A DNA stretch of 6,507 nt from an uncultured Bacilli bacterium (GCA_947626425.1 CANQRX010000073.1:1-6507); one strand, 5' to 3'; shown: positions 1 to 6,252, numbered from the stretch's first letter. Notes: a model not told the origin generated them from the letters alone. Made by a program: numbers and translations.

Positions 1-50
1 AATATTATTAATCCAATTATTATATAACTAACAAAGCTTTTCTTTTCCAT
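1..50 (-). CDS. 5' end of a gene for a probable membrane-anchored or exported protein (truncated by window edge)
   Basis: Only the first 16 codons plus two bases are visible, reading MEKKSFVSYIIIGLII. Two lysines followed by an unbroken run of hydrophobic residues look like a signal peptide or an N-terminal membrane anchor. The ATG at 50-48 is supported by a Shine-Dalgarno AAGGTG at 57-62 with a 6-nt gap, and an in-frame TAG at 66-68 excludes a longer start beyond the weaker GTG at 59-57. A candidate promoter with a poly-G spacer lies just upstream, and the rplS terminator separates this gene from rplS, so it is probably its own transcription unit. The family cannot be named from so few residues. 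That it is a real gene is inferred from the aligned promoter, ribosome site and hydrophobic leader, not from homology. Confidence 0.6.
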   Translation of the reverse strand, partial: MEKKSFVSYIIIGLII

Positions 51-74
51 AATCGACACCTTACCCTATAACTA

Positions 75-106
75 ATTTTACCACATACCCCCCCCCCGTC
101 TGTCAA
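75..106 (-). promoter_or_regulatory. Candidate sigma-A promoter with a 20-nt spacer containing a G10 tract
   Basis: On the minus strand a perfect -35 hexamer TTGACA (101-106) is followed by GAC, ten G, TATGTGG, and then a -10 TAAAAT (75-80) preceded by an extended -10 TG. The predicted start of transcription near 68 leaves a leader of about 18 nt that holds the AAGGTG ribosome site (57-62) at normal distance from the ATG at 50, which supports TAAAAT as the true -10. The spacer is 20 nt, three more than the optimum, and ten of these are the homopolymer. The extended -10 could allow some activity at the present length. The hexamers are seen directly; the function and length dependence are inferred. 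Confidence 0.6.
88..97 (-). repeat. Uninterrupted G10 (plus-strand C10) homopolymer, candidate slippage tract
   Basis: Ten consecutive C on the plus strand (G on the minus) stand out strongly in a region this AT-rich. The run is not inside any open reading frame I can support; it lies between the -35 and -10 of the promoter for the leftmost gene. Homopolymers of this length mutate by slipped-strand mispairing, and tracts placed in a promoter spacer are known phase-variation switches, for example the poly-G of Neisseria porA. The exact count may be uncertain because such runs are hard to sequence and may vary between cells. Confidence 0.85.
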
Positions 107-110
107 TTAT

Positions 111-138
111 AAAAAAAGAAACTCGTTTAGAGTTCTTT
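111..138 (-). terminator. Rho-independent terminator of rplS
   Basis: Reading the minus strand, AAAGAACTC (138-130) pairs with GAGTTTCTTT (124-115) around the loop TAAAC, with a single bulged T, giving 9 base pairs. The stem runs into a T-rich tail at 114-111. It begins one base beyond the rplS stop codon and ends just before the TTGACA of the next promoter, so it insulates the next gene from rplS transcription. Confidence 0.85.
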
Positions 139-139
139 A

Positions 140-481
140 TTAGTTTCTTTCTTTTACTTTATATCTCTTACGACGTTTACTAATGAAATTCAATTTAGCG
201 CGACGAACAAGACCTTTTTTAACTACTTCAATTGAATCAATTGTTGGAGCATTAACTGGAAATATTCTAATAACTCCTACACTTCCTGATTCTTTTCTGA
301 CAGTAAAAGTTTCTGAAACAGATCCACCTTTTTTGGCAATAACAATTCCTTCAAATGTTTGGATACGTTCTTTTTTACCTTCTTTAACCCATACATTCAC
401 GCGAACTGTATCACCTACACGAAATTCAGGGATATCTTTTCTTACATGTTTAGCATTAATTTTATCTACTAAATTTGCCAT
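140..481 (-). CDS. rplS: Large ribosomal subunit protein L19 (bL19)
   Basis: This encodes bL19, a protein of the 50S subunit that lies at the interface with the 30S subunit. The 113-residue product is close to the usual 114-120. It shows the family pattern FRVGDTVRVNVWVKEG, an IQTFEGIVIAKKGG core, ETFTVRKESGSVGV, and the IFPVNAPTID motif. The start at 481 gives the usual N-terminus MANLVDKIN and sits 8 nt from the ribosome site AAAGGA; the in-frame ATG further upstream would add 12 atypical residues and lie in the leader. The C-terminus after RRAKLNFI is a very basic run (SKRRKRYKVKERN) rather than the common glycine-containing ending, which is mildly divergent. The gene has its own promoter and leader behind lepA, instead of the usual rpsP-rimM-trmD-rplS setting, and its own terminator. 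Confidence 0.97.
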   Translation of the reverse strand: MANLVDKINAKHVRKDIPEFRVGDTVRVNVWVKEGKKERIQTFEGIVIAKKGGSVSETFTVRKESGSVGVIRIFPVNAPTIDSIEVVKKGLVRRAKLNFISKRRKRYKVKERN

Positions 482-557
482 TTTCGTTTTCCTTTCTATT
501 TTATTACATATTATCATAGTTTTTTGCCAGCGGATAATACATCGCTTTTTAAAAGCA
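482..557 (-). promoter_or_regulatory. Structured rplS 5' leader, candidate L19 autoregulatory leader
   Basis: The untranslated leader of about 75 nt between the predicted transcription start and the rplS ATG can form two hairpins that exclude each other. Hairpin A pairs GCTTT with AAAGC at its very 5' end (556-544). Hairpin B pairs AGCGAT with ATC-C-GCT around a GTATT loop (546-529), with one bulged C. They share the AGC at 546-544. An A-rich stretch, CAAAAAACT (527-519), could pair with the 5' AGTGCTTTT to enclose hairpin B. Many Bacillota carry an L19 leader RNA upstream of rplS through which the protein represses its own synthesis. Whether this one matches that family's consensus cannot be decided by eye. 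Confidence 0.4.
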
Positions 558-562
558 CTTCG

Positions 563-591
563 ATTATATCATAAAGTCCTAATTAGAACAA
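563..591 (-). promoter_or_regulatory. Strong sigma-A promoter for rplS
   Basis: A -35 of TTGTTC (586-591), a 17-nt spacer and a perfect TATAAT (563-568) preceded by an extended -10 TGA lie in the gap between lepA and rplS. Transcription should begin near 556, at the foot of the leader hairpins. This gives rplS expression independent of lepA. No U-tailed hairpin separates lepA from this promoter, so readthrough from lepA may contribute. Confidence 0.8.
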
Positions 592-600
592 GCCTAAATT

Positions 601-2406
601 TTAGCTCGCGTCATCCCCACTTAAAATAGCTAAAAAGGCTTCTTGCGGAACTTCGACACTGCCAATTTGTTTCATTTTCTTTTTTCCTTCTTTTTGTTTT
701 TCCAAAAGTTTTTTCTTTCTGGTGATGTCGCCTCCATAGCATTTTGCTAAAACATTCTTTCGCATAGCACTGATGGTTTCTCTGGCGATTATTTTTGAAC
801 CAACTTGAGCTTGAATAGGAACTTGAAATAGTTGTCTAGGAATAATTTCCTTTAGTTTTTTAGTCATCGCACAGCCTCTTTGATAAGCAAAGTCTTTATG
901 GACAATGATTGATAAGGCATCGACAATCTCGCCATTAAGTAATAAATTCATTTTCACTAAATTGCTTGGTTTATAGCCTGTTATTTCGTAATCAAAGGAA
1001 GCATAGCCTTTGGTTGTACTTTTTAATTTATCAAAAAAATCATAGACAACTTCAGATAAAGGTAATTCGTAATGAATATTTACCCTAGTTTCATCAATAT
1101 ATTCCATTGTTTTATAAATACCTCGTTTATTTTGGCATAATTCCATAATGGCTCCAATGTATTCTTGAGGCACAATAATATTAGTATAGATATATGGTTC
1201 TTTAATTTCTTTGATTTTGACTTGCTCTGGCATTTTATTAGGACTATCGATATTAATTACTTCACCATTAGTTAAAGTTATTTCATAAATAACACTAGGC
1301 GATGTAGCAATGACAGGGATATTAAATTCTCTTTCAATTCTGGTTGTGATAATGTCCATATGAAGTAAACCTAGAAAACCTACTCGAAACCCAAAGCCTA
1401 ATGCATCTGATGATTCAATTTCAAAAGTTAAAGCCGCATCATTAAGTTTTAATTTTTCAAATGCTTCTTTTAAAGCTGAATATTTATTAGGTTCAAGCGG
1501 ATAAATTCCCGAATAAACCATTGGTTTCATTTTTTTGTAACCGGCGATGCTGGTGGTGGCCGGATTATTTTTTAAAGTTACTGTATCCCCTACTTCAATA
1601 TCAGAAATGTCCTTGATGGAAGCGGCAAAATAACCTACTTCTCCACTTTTCAACTCTTGCTTTAAAACTTCTTTGGGAGTATGAACTCCTAATTCTGTAA
1701 TAACAAAGCTTTCTTTGGCTGCCATTAAATAAATTTCATCTTTCATTTTGAGGGTACCATCAACAATTTTTATTAAGCCTACTACCCCTTTATAAGGATC
1801 AAAGTAACTATCAAAAATTAAGGCCCTTAGTTTATCATTATTATTAATTTTTGGAGGAGGAATGTTTTTAATAACGGATTCAAGTAATTCTTTTATGCCT
1901 TCTCCCGTTTTGCCACTACACAAGATGATTTCGTCTTCCTTAAAACCTAAAACTTGTTTTAATTCTTCTTTAACCTTCGAAATATTAGCATTGGGTAAAT
2001 CAATTTTATTAATGACGGGAATAACTTTTAAATCGGATTCCATTGCTAAATATAAATTGGCTAAGGTTTGAGCTTCAATTCCTTGGGTAGCATCCACAAT
2101 TAAAATGGCTCCTTCACAAGCGGCAAGGCTTCTCGAAACTTCATAAGAAAAATCGACATGACCTGGAGTGTCAATTAAATTTAGCAGATATTCTTCATTG
2201 TTATAATTATATTTAAGTGCGACAGCATTTAATTTTATTGTAATACCTCGTTCTCGTTCTAAATCCATATTGTCTAATAATTGATCTTTCATTTCCCTTT
2301 TGCTAACCGCCCCTGTCAGTTCTAAAATTCGGTCGGCTATGGTACTTTTCCCATGATCAATATGGGCAATGATTGAAAAATTACGAATATTATTTTGATT
2401 TGTCAT
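601..2406 (-). CDS. lepA: Translation elongation factor 4 (LepA/EF4), ribosome-associated GTPase
   Basis: LepA is a translational GTPase related to EF-G that acts on the ribosome, proposed to back-translocate stalled ribosomes or help 30S biogenesis. The 601-residue product matches the family's roughly 600. All G motifs are present: AHIDHGKST (14-22), RGITIK (53-58), DTPGH (79-83), NKID (133-136) and SGKTG (164-168). They are followed by domain II, the EF-G III/V-like domains and the LepA-specific C-terminal domain ending in the hallmark ITRKKKLLEKQKEGKKKMKQ and VPQEAFLAIL. The ATG at 2406 is chosen because it gives the canonical MTNQNNIRNFSIIAHIDHGK start and has AAGGTGAGG just upstream; an ATG 9 codons earlier lies beside the -10 of its promoter and lacks a ribosome site. 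It follows yqxA by 38 nt, as in Bacillus gene order. Confidence 0.98.
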   Translation of the reverse strand: MTNQNNIRNFSIIAHIDHGKSTIADRILELTGAVSKREMKDQLLDNMDLERERGITIKLNAVALKYNYNNEEYLLNLIDTPGHVDFSYEVSRSLAACEGAILIVDATQGIEAQTLANLYLAMESDLKVIPVINKIDLPNANISKVKEELKQVLGFKEDEIILCSGKTGEGIKELLESVIKNIPPPKINNNDKLRALIFDSYFDPYKGVVGLIKIVDGTLKMKDEIYLMAAKESFVITELGVHTPKEVLKQELKSGEVGYFAASIKDISDIEVGDTVTLKNNPATTSIAGYKKMKPMVYSGIYPLEPNKYSALKEAFEKLKLNDAALTFEIESSDALGFGFRVGFLGLLHMDIITTRIEREFNIPVIATSPSVIYEITLTNGEVINIDSPNKMPEQVKIKEIKEPYIYTNIIVPQEYIGAIMELCQNKRGIYKTMEYIDETRVNIHYELPLSEVVYDFFDKLKSTTKGYASFDYEITGYKPSNLVKMNLLLNGEIVDALSIIVHKDFAYQRGCAMTKKLKEIIPRQLFQVPIQAQVGSKIIARETISAMRKNVLAKCYGGDITRKKKLLEKQKEGKKKMKQIGSVEVPQEAFLAILSGDDAS

Positions 2407-2424
2407 GACCTCACCTTGTTTTTT

Positions 2425-2453
2425 ATTATACAAAATTTTTACTTTTAAGTAAA
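2425..2453 (-). promoter_or_regulatory. Likely sigma-A promoter for lepA, overlapping the end of yqxA
   Basis: TTTACT (2448-2453), a 17-nt spacer and a perfect TATAAT (2425-2430) precede lepA on the minus strand. The -35 lies in the last codons of yqxA and the spacer covers its stop. Transcription would start near 2418, leaving only about 12 nt before the lepA ATG with the ribosome site AAGGTGAGG (2409-2417) at the extreme 5' end. This would uncouple lepA from the spoIIP-yqxA transcript. AT-rich DNA yields such matches by chance, so confidence is moderate. Confidence 0.5.
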
Positions 2454-2774
2454 TAAAGTCTTAAAAAGGTCAATCATTTTAGAAATACCATCGGTCATAA
2501 ATTTTTCGATGGCACTAGATATGGCAATTCCGGCTTTACTTGTTTTATTAGAATAATCTTCATGAATATCACTCATGTAGTCTTTTATATCAACGTTTAA
2601 ACCATTACGAACATCTTGTTCAAACTGCTTCATTCCTTCGTTAGTGATTGTTGTTCTTTCACTTAATTTGGCTTCATAGTAACCAGTTTGAATAGCAATT
2701 GTTAATGATAAATAAATAATAAATAAAATTCCTAAAATACGGAGAAACCAGTTTGGCTTTTTCTTTTTTTCCAC
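2445..2774 (-). CDS. yqxA: Small membrane protein, YqxA-like (DUF3679-type) by position and architecture
   Basis: The 109-residue product has a basic N-terminus (MEKKKKPNW), one membrane helix at about residues 10-28, a polar middle of about 50 residues, and a C-terminal amphipathic stretch (about 79-109) ending in KMIDLFKTLFT. In Bacillus subtilis the gene between spoIIP and lepA is yqxA, of about 110 residues with the same layout; its role is not established. The assignment rests mainly on synteny, size and topology, since sequence conservation is low in this family. It starts with GTG, its first base being the last base of the spoIIP TAG stop (TAGTG), which indicates translational coupling. 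A good ribosome site, AAGGTGAT, lies inside the end of spoIIP. Confidence 0.7.
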   Translation of the reverse strand: MEKKKKPNWFLRILGILFIIYLSLTIAIQTGYYEAKLSERTTITNEGMKQFEQDVRNGLNVDIKDYMSDIHEDYSNKTSKAGIAISSAIEKFMTDGISKMIDLFKTLFT

Positions 2775-3664
2775 TAAGAATCACCTTTAATTACTTCACT
2801 AATACTTTGTGCTAATATTTCAATCGTATTAGTTACTTCCATAATCGTATTATATGAAGAACCAATTTCAATTAGAATAGTTTTGTCGTTAAAATCTTGA
2901 TTGTAGATGCCGTTAGAATTTTCTCCGCCTTTTTCTAAAATTCCCCTAGAAATCCCTTCGAGATGGCTATTCATCTGGTTACTTATTTGTTCGGCGAAAG
3001 CTTTGTTTTGCAAATAATTGGGATTATCTGTTCCTATAACAAACAAGGCTTTGGCATAGGTCATTTTATTAAGAACAAGGGTGGAACTTTCATAAGGAAT
3101 GGAATCCCGATGTAAGTCGATAAAGTAAGTTAAAGTAGGATTTTTATTATAAGCTTCTTCCATTAGTTTGCGACTAACTTGATAACTAGAGGCATAATTA
3201 AGATTTTGGTTTTTAAGCATATCCATTATATTGGTGGTTTCTACCATACTTTTAAGACCTCGCGCATTTAATTTTTCACGGAGGATATAACTAGAAGTCA
3301 TGACACTTGGCACAATATCATGCTCCATTAATAAATTAATATAATATTCTTCGGTTTGATGAGTATTGTAAATATAAATAATTGATTCTTGTTGGTTCTC
3401 CACAGGGTTAGGATCGGGTATGTATTTTGTTGTCCCCATATCCTCTTCTTCTAAATTTTTGGGCTTGCCTAAAGTTTCATTAATATACCATGTTGTAATA
3501 TTGTTATTTTTACTCATTAAGTAAGTTTCTTTTATATAATTAATAATAAATTTTGGATTCATAAAAAAGGAGAACGCAAGAAAAAAACCACCAATAAAAA
3601 ATATGGAAAACAAAAATAGAGGAAATTTATTTGAGTTTTGTTTTTTAGAATGAAATTTTTTCAT
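2774..3664 (-). CDS. spoIIP: Stage II sporulation protein P, membrane-anchored peptidoglycan amidase/endopeptidase
   Basis: SpoIIP cuts peptidoglycan, removing stem peptides and crosslinks, and works with SpoIID and SpoIIM to drive engulfment of the forespore. The 296-residue protein has a basic start, one membrane helix at about 14-35, a linker, and the SpoIIP catalytic domain from about residue 94. Visible signatures are IYIYNTHQTEEY (96-107, H102), YFIDLHRDS (180-188, H185), GIYNQDF (252-258) and LIEIGSSYNTIMEVTNTIE (264-282), the counterpart of the family's EVGG-NT-E motif. It is shorter than the roughly 400 residues of the Bacillus protein, mainly in the region between membrane and catalytic domain. 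It is followed by yqxA and lepA as in Bacillus, but glf lies upstream where gpr is usual. Ribosome site GGTGA precedes the ATG. Whether the organism sporulates cannot be told from one gene. Confidence 0.9.
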   Translation of the reverse strand: MKKFHSKKQNSNKFPLFLFSIFFIGGFFLAFSFFMNPKFIINYIKETYLMSKNNNITTWYINETLGKPKNLEEEDMGTTKYIPDPNPVENQQESIIYIYNTHQTEEYYINLLMEHDIVPSVMTSSYILREKLNARGLKSMVETTNIMDMLKNQNLNYASSYQVSRKLMEEAYNKNPTLTYFIDLHRDSIPYESSTLVLNKMTYAKALFVIGTDNPNYLQNKAFAEQISNQMNSHLEGISRGILEKGGENSNGIYNQDFNDKTILIEIGSSYNTIMEVTNTIEILAQSISEVIKGDS

Positions 3665-3679
3665 GCACTCACCAAAAGT

Positions 3680-3708
3680 ATTGTACTATAAGATTTAGCA
3701 AAAAAATG
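3680..3708 (-). promoter_or_regulatory. Weak candidate promoter for spoIIP
   Basis: Between the glf terminator and spoIIP a -10-like TACAAT (3680-3685) lies 17 nt from a poor -35 CATTTT (3703-3708). Some promoter is expected here because the preceding unit is terminated. The AGTACAAT around the -10 resembles part of a sporulation sigma-E -10 (CATACAxT), as would suit spoIIP, but no matching sigma-E -35 is visible. The sigma factor is therefore left open. Confidence 0.35.
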
Positions 3709-3710
3709 TC

Positions 3711-3739
3711 GAAAAAAAAGACTTTTAAAAAAAATCTTT
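3711..3739 (-). terminator. Rho-independent terminator of the surface protein-glf unit
   Basis: On the minus strand AAAGATTTTT (3739-3730) pairs with AAAAGTCTTT (3726-3717) around a three-base loop, with one U-G pair, followed by a T tract to 3712. The stem begins inside the glf TAA stop codon (3740-3738). It is AT-rich but has the correct polarity and position to end transcription from glf before spoIIP. Confidence 0.65.
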
Positions 3740-4844
3740 ATAATTCTTCAGCAACTAATTTTAAAGCCTCTTCAATTGTTTTATCCATATCATAATATTT
3801 ATAAGAACCAAGGCGACCTGCAAAAATAACATTGGTCTCTTTTTTGACTAATTCGTTATATTTAGCATACAACAAGGAATTTTTTTCATCATTAATCGGA
3901 TAGTATGCTTCACATCCTTTTTGCCAGTTTTCAGGATATTCTTTAGTAATTACAGTTCCATGACAATTATTAAATTCAAAATGCTTGTGTTCAATAATAC
4001 GGGTATAAGGAACGTTACGATCAGTAAAATTAAAGACGGCATTACCTTGGTAATTATCAATATCCTCATAATAAATATCTTCAAATTTTAAAGAACGATA
4101 TTCTAAATTACCTAATTCATAATTAAAATATTCATCAATCATACCAGTAAAAATTATTTTCTTCGCCATCTTTTGATACTTGTTTTTTTCCTTTAAATAA
4201 TCAACATTCGTTAAAACTTCACAATTTTCAAGCATTTTAGTAATAATACTATTATAGCCATCAACAGGAATTCCTTGGTAACGATCATTAAAATAATTGT
4301 TGTTAAACGTAAAACGAACGGGAAGTCTTTTAATGATAAAGGCTGGAAGATCCTTACAATCGCGGTTCCATTGTTTTTCGGTATAACCTTTGACGAGCTT
4401 TTCGTAAATATCTTGACCGACTAAAGAGATTGCTTGTTCTTCTAAATTTTGGGGTTCTTTATTTTTTAATTTCTTTCGTTGAGCATTTATTTTTTCTTGG
4501 GCTTCACTAGGGGTTTTGACATCCGGCCATAATTTAGTAAAGGTGTTCATATTAAAAGGCATATTGTATAAAGTTCCTTGATAGTTTGCTATCGGACAAT
4601 TTAGATAATTATTAAATTCACAAAATTGATTTATATAATCCCATATTTGGGGATTATCGGTGTGAAAAATATGGGCTCCGTATTTATGAACATTAATGCC
4701 ATGAATTTTTTCACAATAGACATTTCCGCCGATGTGACTTCTTCGCTCTAAAACTAAAACTTTTTTACCTTTTTTGGCCATTTCATAGGCAAAAGTTGAA
4801 CCAAATAATCCTGATCCAACTACTATATAATCATATTTTTTCAT
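3738..4844 (-). CDS. glf: UDP-galactopyranose mutase
   Basis: This flavoenzyme converts UDP-galactopyranose to UDP-galactofuranose, the donor of galactofuranose for cell-surface polysaccharides; it is cytoplasmic and needs reduced FAD. The 368 residues match the bacterial family length (about 365-390). The FAD-binding Rossmann motif VGSGLFGSTFAYEMAKKGKK (9-28) leads to LERRSHIGGN and YGAHIFHT (55-62). YTEKQW (154-159), RLPVRFTF (173-180), YQGIPVDGYN (189-198) and the C-terminal AGRLGSYKYYDMD (342-354) supply the substrate-facing Trp, Arg and Tyr residues. The ATG lies 6 nt after the stop of the surface protein gene, with a weak AGGT ribosome site overlapping that stop, so the two are co-transcribed and probably translationally coupled. 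No galactofuranosyltransferase is in the window; the user of the sugar is not visible here. Confidence 0.97.
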   Translation of the reverse strand: MKKYDYIVVGSGLFGSTFAYEMAKKGKKVLVLERRSHIGGNVYCEKIHGINVHKYGAHIFHTDNPQIWDYINQFCEFNNYLNCPIANYQGTLYNMPFNMNTFTKLWPDVKTPSEAQEKINAQRKKLKNKEPQNLEEQAISLVGQDIYEKLVKGYTEKQWNRDCKDLPAFIIKRLPVRFTFNNNYFNDRYQGIPVDGYNSIITKMLENCEVLTNVDYLKEKNKYQKMAKKIIFTGMIDEYFNYELGNLEYRSLKFEDIYYEDIDNYQGNAVFNFTDRNVPYTRIIEHKHFEFNNCHGTVITKEYPENWQKGCEAYYPINDEKNSLLYAKYNELVKKETNVIFAGRLGSYKYYDMDKTIEEALKLVAEEL

Positions 4845-4850
4845 ACTTAC

Positions 4851-6242
4851 CTACTTAACTTTATAAAACTTTCTTTTTCTAATTGATAACAAAATTACGG
4901 ATAAAACACCTAAGGCTACTCCTAATAAAATTGAAATGCCAGCTCCAGTTTTAGGATTTTCAACCGTATCACAAGAAGCCAAATAATTTTCTTTTGAAGT
5001 AACTTTTCCTTCATTATCATAGTATTTACCATCAATAATCGTACATTTTGCGCCATTTTTTGCCACATCCTCATCAGTACTTTCTTCATCCTCGGCTGCG
5101 AAAGAAGCTATATTATGGGTAAACGTGTCTTTTCCATTTTCATAATTAACTGTCGCAACGAGTTTATCTAAGGATGCATCAAATTTAACATCAACATCAA
5201 CATTGATTTCTTCTTTTAAGCTTTCTTCTTCTTTAAGAGCCGTTTTGGTTAAAGCATTAGTTTCCTCTTGTTGATATTTAGTTATTGTATATTCATAAGT
5301 TCCAGGATTTTGATATGTTATCGGACTAAAAACGAATTTTCCATTTTGTAAAGTAACGGTTTCTAAAACTTCATTTTTGGTACTTAAAGAAGCCAAAAAG
5401 TTTTCATCATTAGAATCAATGTTAGCTGAAATTTCTTCTTTAATAGCTTTGAATGTTGGCGTATAAATATGGCCTTTACCATCCGTGGTTATAAAAAATG
5501 CGTAAGGAATGTCCCCATCAAATTCAAAATTTTCTAATTCCCCTTTACCTGGGGCAAAATATAAAGTATTTTTTAATTTTCCATCTAAATCATAAACATA
5601 GACAACACCAGATCCAGCTGCTAATAGACCATTATAGTCAGGTTCATAAGTGCTAACTCTTCCTATTTCAAAATGTGCTGAATAAAGTAAATTATCATGA
5701 ACGCTTATTCCTTGACCTGTTAAAGTTGAGTTTAACGGAAAGCTTTTAACTTTCTTTAAGGCATCATCATACACCGTAATTTCGCGAGGCCGATAAAAAT
5801 AATAGTTATTGTTACTTTTAGCTAAAGCGGTGGGATTAAGAGGAATACTAATTGAGTCTTTTTCTTTAAAGGTTTTTCCATCAATTACATGAATTTTTTG
5901 ATAATCAACAACATATATTTCATCCGTTTGTGCGTTATATTCTAAGTCGTTCGCGTGACTTAAATTGTAGCCTTCAATTGGATTTTGAGGCAAATTAGCT
6001 TTTTGTTTAGTTGTTTTATCATAAACAACAATGGCTGAGTTTGTATCATTATCTTTAATAGCTATAGCTACAAAATATTTGTCGGTAATAGTAAAACCTT
6101 GGAAACTATCATAACCTGCAGGCTTTTCAAAAGATAAAACTTCTTGATAATTTACTTCTTGTAATTCATCTAAACTAGTAACGGCGTTTACACTATAAAT
6201 ACCTATCATCATTAAAACTAATCCTAATAAGACCTTGCGCAT
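4851..6242 (-). CDS. Secreted sortase-anchored surface protein: beta-propeller-like domain, pilin-isopeptide-like domain, NPKTG anchor
   Basis: The 463-residue product starts with a signal peptide (1-20, MRKVLLGLVLMMIGIYSVNA). Residues about 45-265 show repeated strand patterns such as NDLEYNAQTDEIYVVD, KIHVIDGKTF, YVYDLDGKL and GKGHIYTPT, typical of NHL/YVTN-like beta-propellers. Residues about 285-380 resemble the pilin isopeptide-linkage domain of FctA/Spy0128: GKFVFSPITYQNPGTYEYTI, then alternating strands ending FTHN. The family's Glu after the YxYTI strand is Lys here (K322), so an internal isopeptide bond may not form. An acidic linker follows, then a module bracketed by C400 and C424 with GKYYDNEGK between, then NPKTG (429-433), a membrane helix (435-454) and a basic tail, together a sortase sorting signal. 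The ATG at 6242 is chosen over that at 6251 on ribosome-site spacing. It heads a unit with glf. The ligand and role are unknown; the domain assignments are pattern-based. Confidence 0.8.
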   Translation of the reverse strand: MRKVLLGLVLMMIGIYSVNAVTSLDELQEVNYQEVLSFEKPAGYDSFQGFTITDKYFVAIAIKDNDTNSAIVVYDKTTKQKANLPQNPIEGYNLSHANDLEYNAQTDEIYVVDYQKIHVIDGKTFKEKDSISIPLNPTALAKSNNNYYFYRPREITVYDDALKKVKSFPLNSTLTGQGISVHDNLLYSAHFEIGRVSTYEPDYNGLLAAGSGVVYVYDLDGKLKNTLYFAPGKGELENFEFDGDIPYAFFITTDGKGHIYTPTFKAIKEEISANIDSNDENFLASLSTKNEVLETVTLQNGKFVFSPITYQNPGTYEYTITKYQQEETNALTKTALKEEESLKEEINVDVDVKFDASLDKLVATVNYENGKDTFTHNIASFAAEDEESTDEDVAKNGAKCTIIDGKYYDNEGKVTSKENYLASCDTVENPKTGAGISILLGVALGVLSVILLSIRKRKFYKVK

Positions 6243-6252
6243 TTTTATCATA

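Noticed and set aside
580..605. Terminator hairpin for lepA (AATTTAG with CTAATT)
   Set aside because: The pairing is short and imperfect and lacks a T tract; the segment overlaps the rplS -35 region instead.
183..629. Long plus-strand open frame of 148 codons opposite rplS and its leader
   Set aside because: It runs antisense to the unmistakable rplS gene and its promoter, has no ribosome site I can see, and its translation resembles no family; it is a shadow frame.
1862..2071. Plus-strand open frame of 69 codons inside lepA
   Set aside because: It is fully antisense to the conserved GTPase domain of LepA and has no supporting start signals.
2404..2433. Upstream ATG that would extend LepA by nine residues
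   Set aside because: It sits next to the TATAAT, has no Shine-Dalgarno, and the added residues are absent from the family; the ATG at 2406 has AAGGTGAGG and gives the canonical N-terminus.
3680..3708. Sporulation sigma-E promoter for spoIIP
   Set aside because: The -10 has partial resemblance, but no ATA-type -35 is present at the expected 13-15 nt spacing, so it is listed only as a weak unassigned promoter.
3700..3734. Poly-A runs as further slippage tracts
   Set aside because: They are parts of an AT-rich terminator and its tail in an AT-rich genome, and none interrupts a promoter core or reading frame in a way that suggests switching.
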